The position numbers and the translations under genes were made by a program. Positions 7,380-8,979 of a stretch of DNA of 8,979 bases are shown in pieces. The stretch is from Burkholderiales bacterium (GTDB lineage Bacteria > Pseudomonadota > Gammaproteobacteria > Burkholderiales > Burkholderiaceae_C), in assembly GCA_005786815.1 (NCBI GenBank), contig SYDB01000225.1, positions 1 through 8,979 on the forward strand, read 5' to 3'. The notes under the pieces are model-generated. The model saw only the letters and a list, made by a program, of their open reading frames with translations. It was not told the origin of the DNA and did no database searches. Position 1 is the first letter of the stretch, and each line of letters starts with the position of its first letter.

Positions 7380-7745
7380 TCAAGCGATCAATTTGTTGTA
7401 ACTGGTCTCGTCCATCAAAGCATCTAGCTGCGCAACGTCAGCCAGTTTGACTTTGAAGAACCAGCCTGCACCAAGCGGGTCAGTGTTGGCAAGAGAAGGG
7501 TCGTCCACCAAGGCCGTATTGACTTCGGTGACCTCACCAGTTAGGGGCATATAGACATCGGCAGCTGCTTTGACAGACTCGACCACGCCAGCTACATCGC
7601 CTTGTTTAAACGTTGCGCCAACCTTGGGCAGTTCGACAAACACAACATCGCCCAAAGCATCTTGTGCGTGGTGGGTGATGCCAACCGTGGCCGCAGCGCC
7701 ATCGGCTTGTACCCATTCATGTTCTTGTGTGTATTTGAGTGACAT
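7380..7745 (-). CDS. gcvH: Glycine cleavage system H protein (lipoyl carrier)
   Basis: The H protein carries the aminomethyl group from GcvP to GcvT, and electrons to the L protein, on a lipoylated lysine. It has 121 residues, close to the family norm. The modified residue is Lys59 in [21 protein letters not shown]. The start KYTQEHEWV and the segment [20 protein letters not shown] are standard for GcvH, and the C-terminal GWFFKVKL is also typical. AAAGGA lies about 6 nt before the ATG, a good ribosome binding site. It is 32 bp after gcvT and 74 bp before gcvP, on the same strand, so all three proteins can come from one riboswitch-controlled transcript. Lipoylation needs LipA/LipB or LplA from elsewhere in the genome. 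Confidence 0.97.
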   Translation of the reverse strand: MSLKYTQEHEWVQADGAAATVGITHHAQDALGDVVFVELPKVGATFKQGDVAGVVESVKAAADVYMPLTGEVTEVNTALVDDPSLANTDPLGAGWFFKVKLADVAQLDALMDETSYNKLIA

Positions 7746-7777
7746 GGTGTTTCCTTTGAAAGTAAAAGTGTTGAGTT

Positions 7778-8902
7778 TTAACCGCGGTAATACCGGGTGG
7801 GGTGAAAAGGCATAGGGCTGACAACCATGGGCACCGCTTTGCCACGCACGCTGGCAAAAACGGTGTGGCCCATGACGGCATCTGCTGAGGGCAAATAGGC
7901 CATCGCAATAGGTTGGTCGACAGTGGGTGCTAACAAGCCGCTAGTCACTTCGCCAATGCGTTGACCACTGGCGTTGTGTATTTCCACATGTTCACGCACG
8001 GGCACGCGTTCTTGGGCGATCAGGCCAACGCGTTGTTTGGTGAGTGTTTGAGGCGTATCGAGTTGCGCCAGAACCTTGTCAGCCCCCGGAAAACCTCCAA
8101 CCCGTGCACCACCAGTACGACGCACTTTTTGAATCGCCCAATTCAGTCCTGCTTCAATAGGCGTGGTGGTCGTGTCAATGTCTTGTCCATACAGACACAA
8201 GCCTGCTTCTAAGCGCAAAGAGTTGCGTGCGCCAAGGCCAATGCTTTGCACAGCAGAGTGTTCAAGCAATGCGTTGGCAAGATCGGTCGCATGTGCATTG
8301 GAGACAGATATCTCGAAGCCATCTTCACCGGTGTAACCACTGCGGGTGATGAATAGCGACACGCCTTGCCAGTCAAACGATTGGCCAGACATAAACACCA
8401 GTTTTTCAACGCCTGGCACCAAGTCTGAGAGTGCATCGACCGCTTGGGGGCCTTGTAGCGCAAGCAGCGCCAAATCTGGCAAGGGGATAACTTCGCAGCG
8501 ATTCCCGATACGCGCTTTTATGTGTGCAATGTCGGCCACTTTGCACGCACCATTGACGACTACAAAAATATCGTCGCCGCGGTTCACAAACATCAAATCG
8601 TCCAAGATGCCGCCTTGGTCATTCAAAAGAAGCCCGTAGCGCTGTTTACCCACTGGCAAGCCAACGACATCGACGGGCATCAAACTCTCGAAGGCAGCCG
8701 CAGCATCAGGACCCACCAATCGCAACTGCCCCATGTGTGACACATCAAACAAGCCAGCCGCATGGCGCGTGTGTTTGTGTTCTGCCATCAGCCCCAAGGG
8801 ATATTGCACTGGCATGCTGTAGCCCGCAAAGGGAACCATGCGCGCGCCTAGAGAGACGTGTAAATCGTGAAGTGGTGTGTGAAGCAGGGCGGTATCAGAC
8901 AA
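7778..8902 (-). CDS. gcvT: Aminomethyltransferase, T protein of the glycine cleavage system (TTG start proposed)
   Basis: The T protein moves the methylene group from aminomethyl-GcvH to tetrahydrofolate, releasing ammonia. From the proposed TTG start the protein has 374 residues. Visible motifs are [20 protein letters not shown] near the N-terminus, [11 protein letters not shown], the acidic pair Asp101-Asp102 in [10 protein letters not shown] that holds the catalytic aspartate, [12 protein letters not shown] (187-198) and the folate-site segment [14 protein letters not shown] (226-239). The frame also offers ATGs at 8935 (385 residues) and 8920, but these fall in or next to a 10-bp hairpin of the riboswitch expression platform. 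TTG at 8902 has GGAG at ideal spacing and gives [15 protein letters not shown], which fits the family N-terminus. Annotation pipelines may choose 8935. It is the first gene of the operon. Confidence 0.95.
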   Translation of the reverse strand: MSDTALLHTPLHDLHVSLGARMVPFAGYSMPVQYPLGLMAEHKHTRHAAGLFDVSHMGQLRLVGPDAAAAFESLMPVDVVGLPVGKQRYGLLLNDQGGILDDLMFVNRGDDIFVVVNGACKVADIAHIKARIGNRCEVIPLPDLALLALQGPQAVDALSDLVPGVEKLVFMSGQSFDWQGVSLFITRSGYTGEDGFEISVSNAHATDLANALLEHSAVQSIGLGARNSLRLEAGLCLYGQDIDTTTTPIEAGLNWAIQKVRRTGGARVGGFPGADKVLAQLDTPQTLTKQRVGLIAQERVPVREHVEIHNASGQRIGEVTSGLLAPTVDQPIAMAYLPSADAVMGHTVFASVRGKAVPMVVSPMPFHPTRYYRG

Positions 8903-8903
8903 G

Positions 8904-8954
8904 CAGGGGCTCCAAAGCATGGCCACTTGCACCATGCAAGTGGCTGGAACCCTG
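8904..8954 (-). promoter_or_regulatory. Putative riboswitch expression platform hiding the gcvT Shine-Dalgarno
   Basis: On the transcript, CAGGGUUCCA (8954-8945), just after the riboswitch core, can pair with UGGAGCCCCUG (8914-8904). This makes about 10 base pairs with one G-U pair and one bulged C, and the paired strand contains the GGAG ribosome binding site. Between the two strands is a perfect 10-bp hairpin, stems 8944-8935 and 8931-8922, with a 3-nt loop. No U-tract follows, so this looks like translational rather than terminator control. If CAGGG also belongs to the aptamer's closing stem, glycine binding would free the ribosome site, giving an ON switch. The pairing is read by eye, not computed. 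Confidence 0.55.
8910..8913 (-). promoter_or_regulatory. Shine-Dalgarno for gcvT supporting the TTG start
   Basis: GGAG on the minus strand, with a 7-nt spacer to TTG at 8902-8900. Neither upstream in-frame ATG (8935, 8920) has a comparable site at a proper distance; both would put their ribosome site inside the 8922-8944 hairpin. Confidence 0.6.
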
Positions 8955-8979
8955 TTGTCCGCTTTACCTGAGAGATTCA
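8945..8979 (-). ncRNA. Glycine riboswitch, 3' end only (cut by window edge)
   Basis: On the minus strand the last bases read AUCUCUCAGGUAAAGCGGAC followed by AACAGGG. This matches the conserved 3' part of the gcvT-type glycine aptamer (CUCUCAGG, then an A-rich run, then GGACA). It lies about 50-75 nt upstream of the proposed gcvT start, the place known for this riboswitch in Proteobacteria. The rest of the aptamer, including any tandem first aptamer and the promoter, is beyond the right edge. The family is activated by glycine and, in this gene context, switches the cleavage operon on. Confidence 0.88.

Noticed and set aside
8922..8944. The 10-bp hairpin upstream of gcvT as an intrinsic terminator
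   Set aside because: The stem is strong, but it is followed by CAUGCUUUGG rather than a U-run, so translational control is the better reading.

Overview
This window reads as chromosomal DNA of a betaproteobacterium, most likely a moderate-GC member of the Burkholderiales close to the Comamonadaceae. That is an inference from protein flavour, from the riboswitch-gcvT-gcvH-gcvP order, and from the flavin monooxygenase/DUF2783/VOC trio. No database search was possible. Coding density is high and every main gene is intact, except the first, which is cut by the left edge.

Layout. (1) 1-2367, plus strand: a compact three-gene unit. It holds a class A flavin monooxygenase (5' end missing), a 76-residue DUF2783 protein starting at TTG, and a VOC/glyoxalase-fold metalloprotein. 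It looks like part of an aromatic-compound catabolic operon that starts upstream of the window. (2) 2411-3046, minus strand: nth, endonuclease III, with all catalytic and Fe-S residues. (3) 3194-4390, plus strand: a fold type I PLP aminotransferase of the LysN/2-aminoadipate type. (4) 4387-8979, minus strand: the glycine cleavage operon gcvT-gcvH-gcvP, preceded at the right edge by the 3' end of a glycine riboswitch.

How the parts work together. GcvP (P protein), GcvH (lipoyl carrier) and GcvT (aminomethyltransferase) form the glycine cleavage system; the L protein is not here. Glycine sensed by the riboswitch should switch on the operon. The visible expression platform can fold so that the gcvT Shine-Dalgarno is buried. 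The aminotransferase gene ends tail-to-tail with gcvP, with overlapping stop codons.

The most unusual DNA is around nth. Three copies of a palindromic REP-like repeat of about 25 bp (arms TTAATTG/CAATTAA around a GGGGTCAGA core) bracket the gene. One copy overlaps the VOC stop codon. Two inverted copies fill the divergent nth/aminotransferase promoter region. No tRNA, rRNA, CRISPR array, transposase or phage gene was seen.
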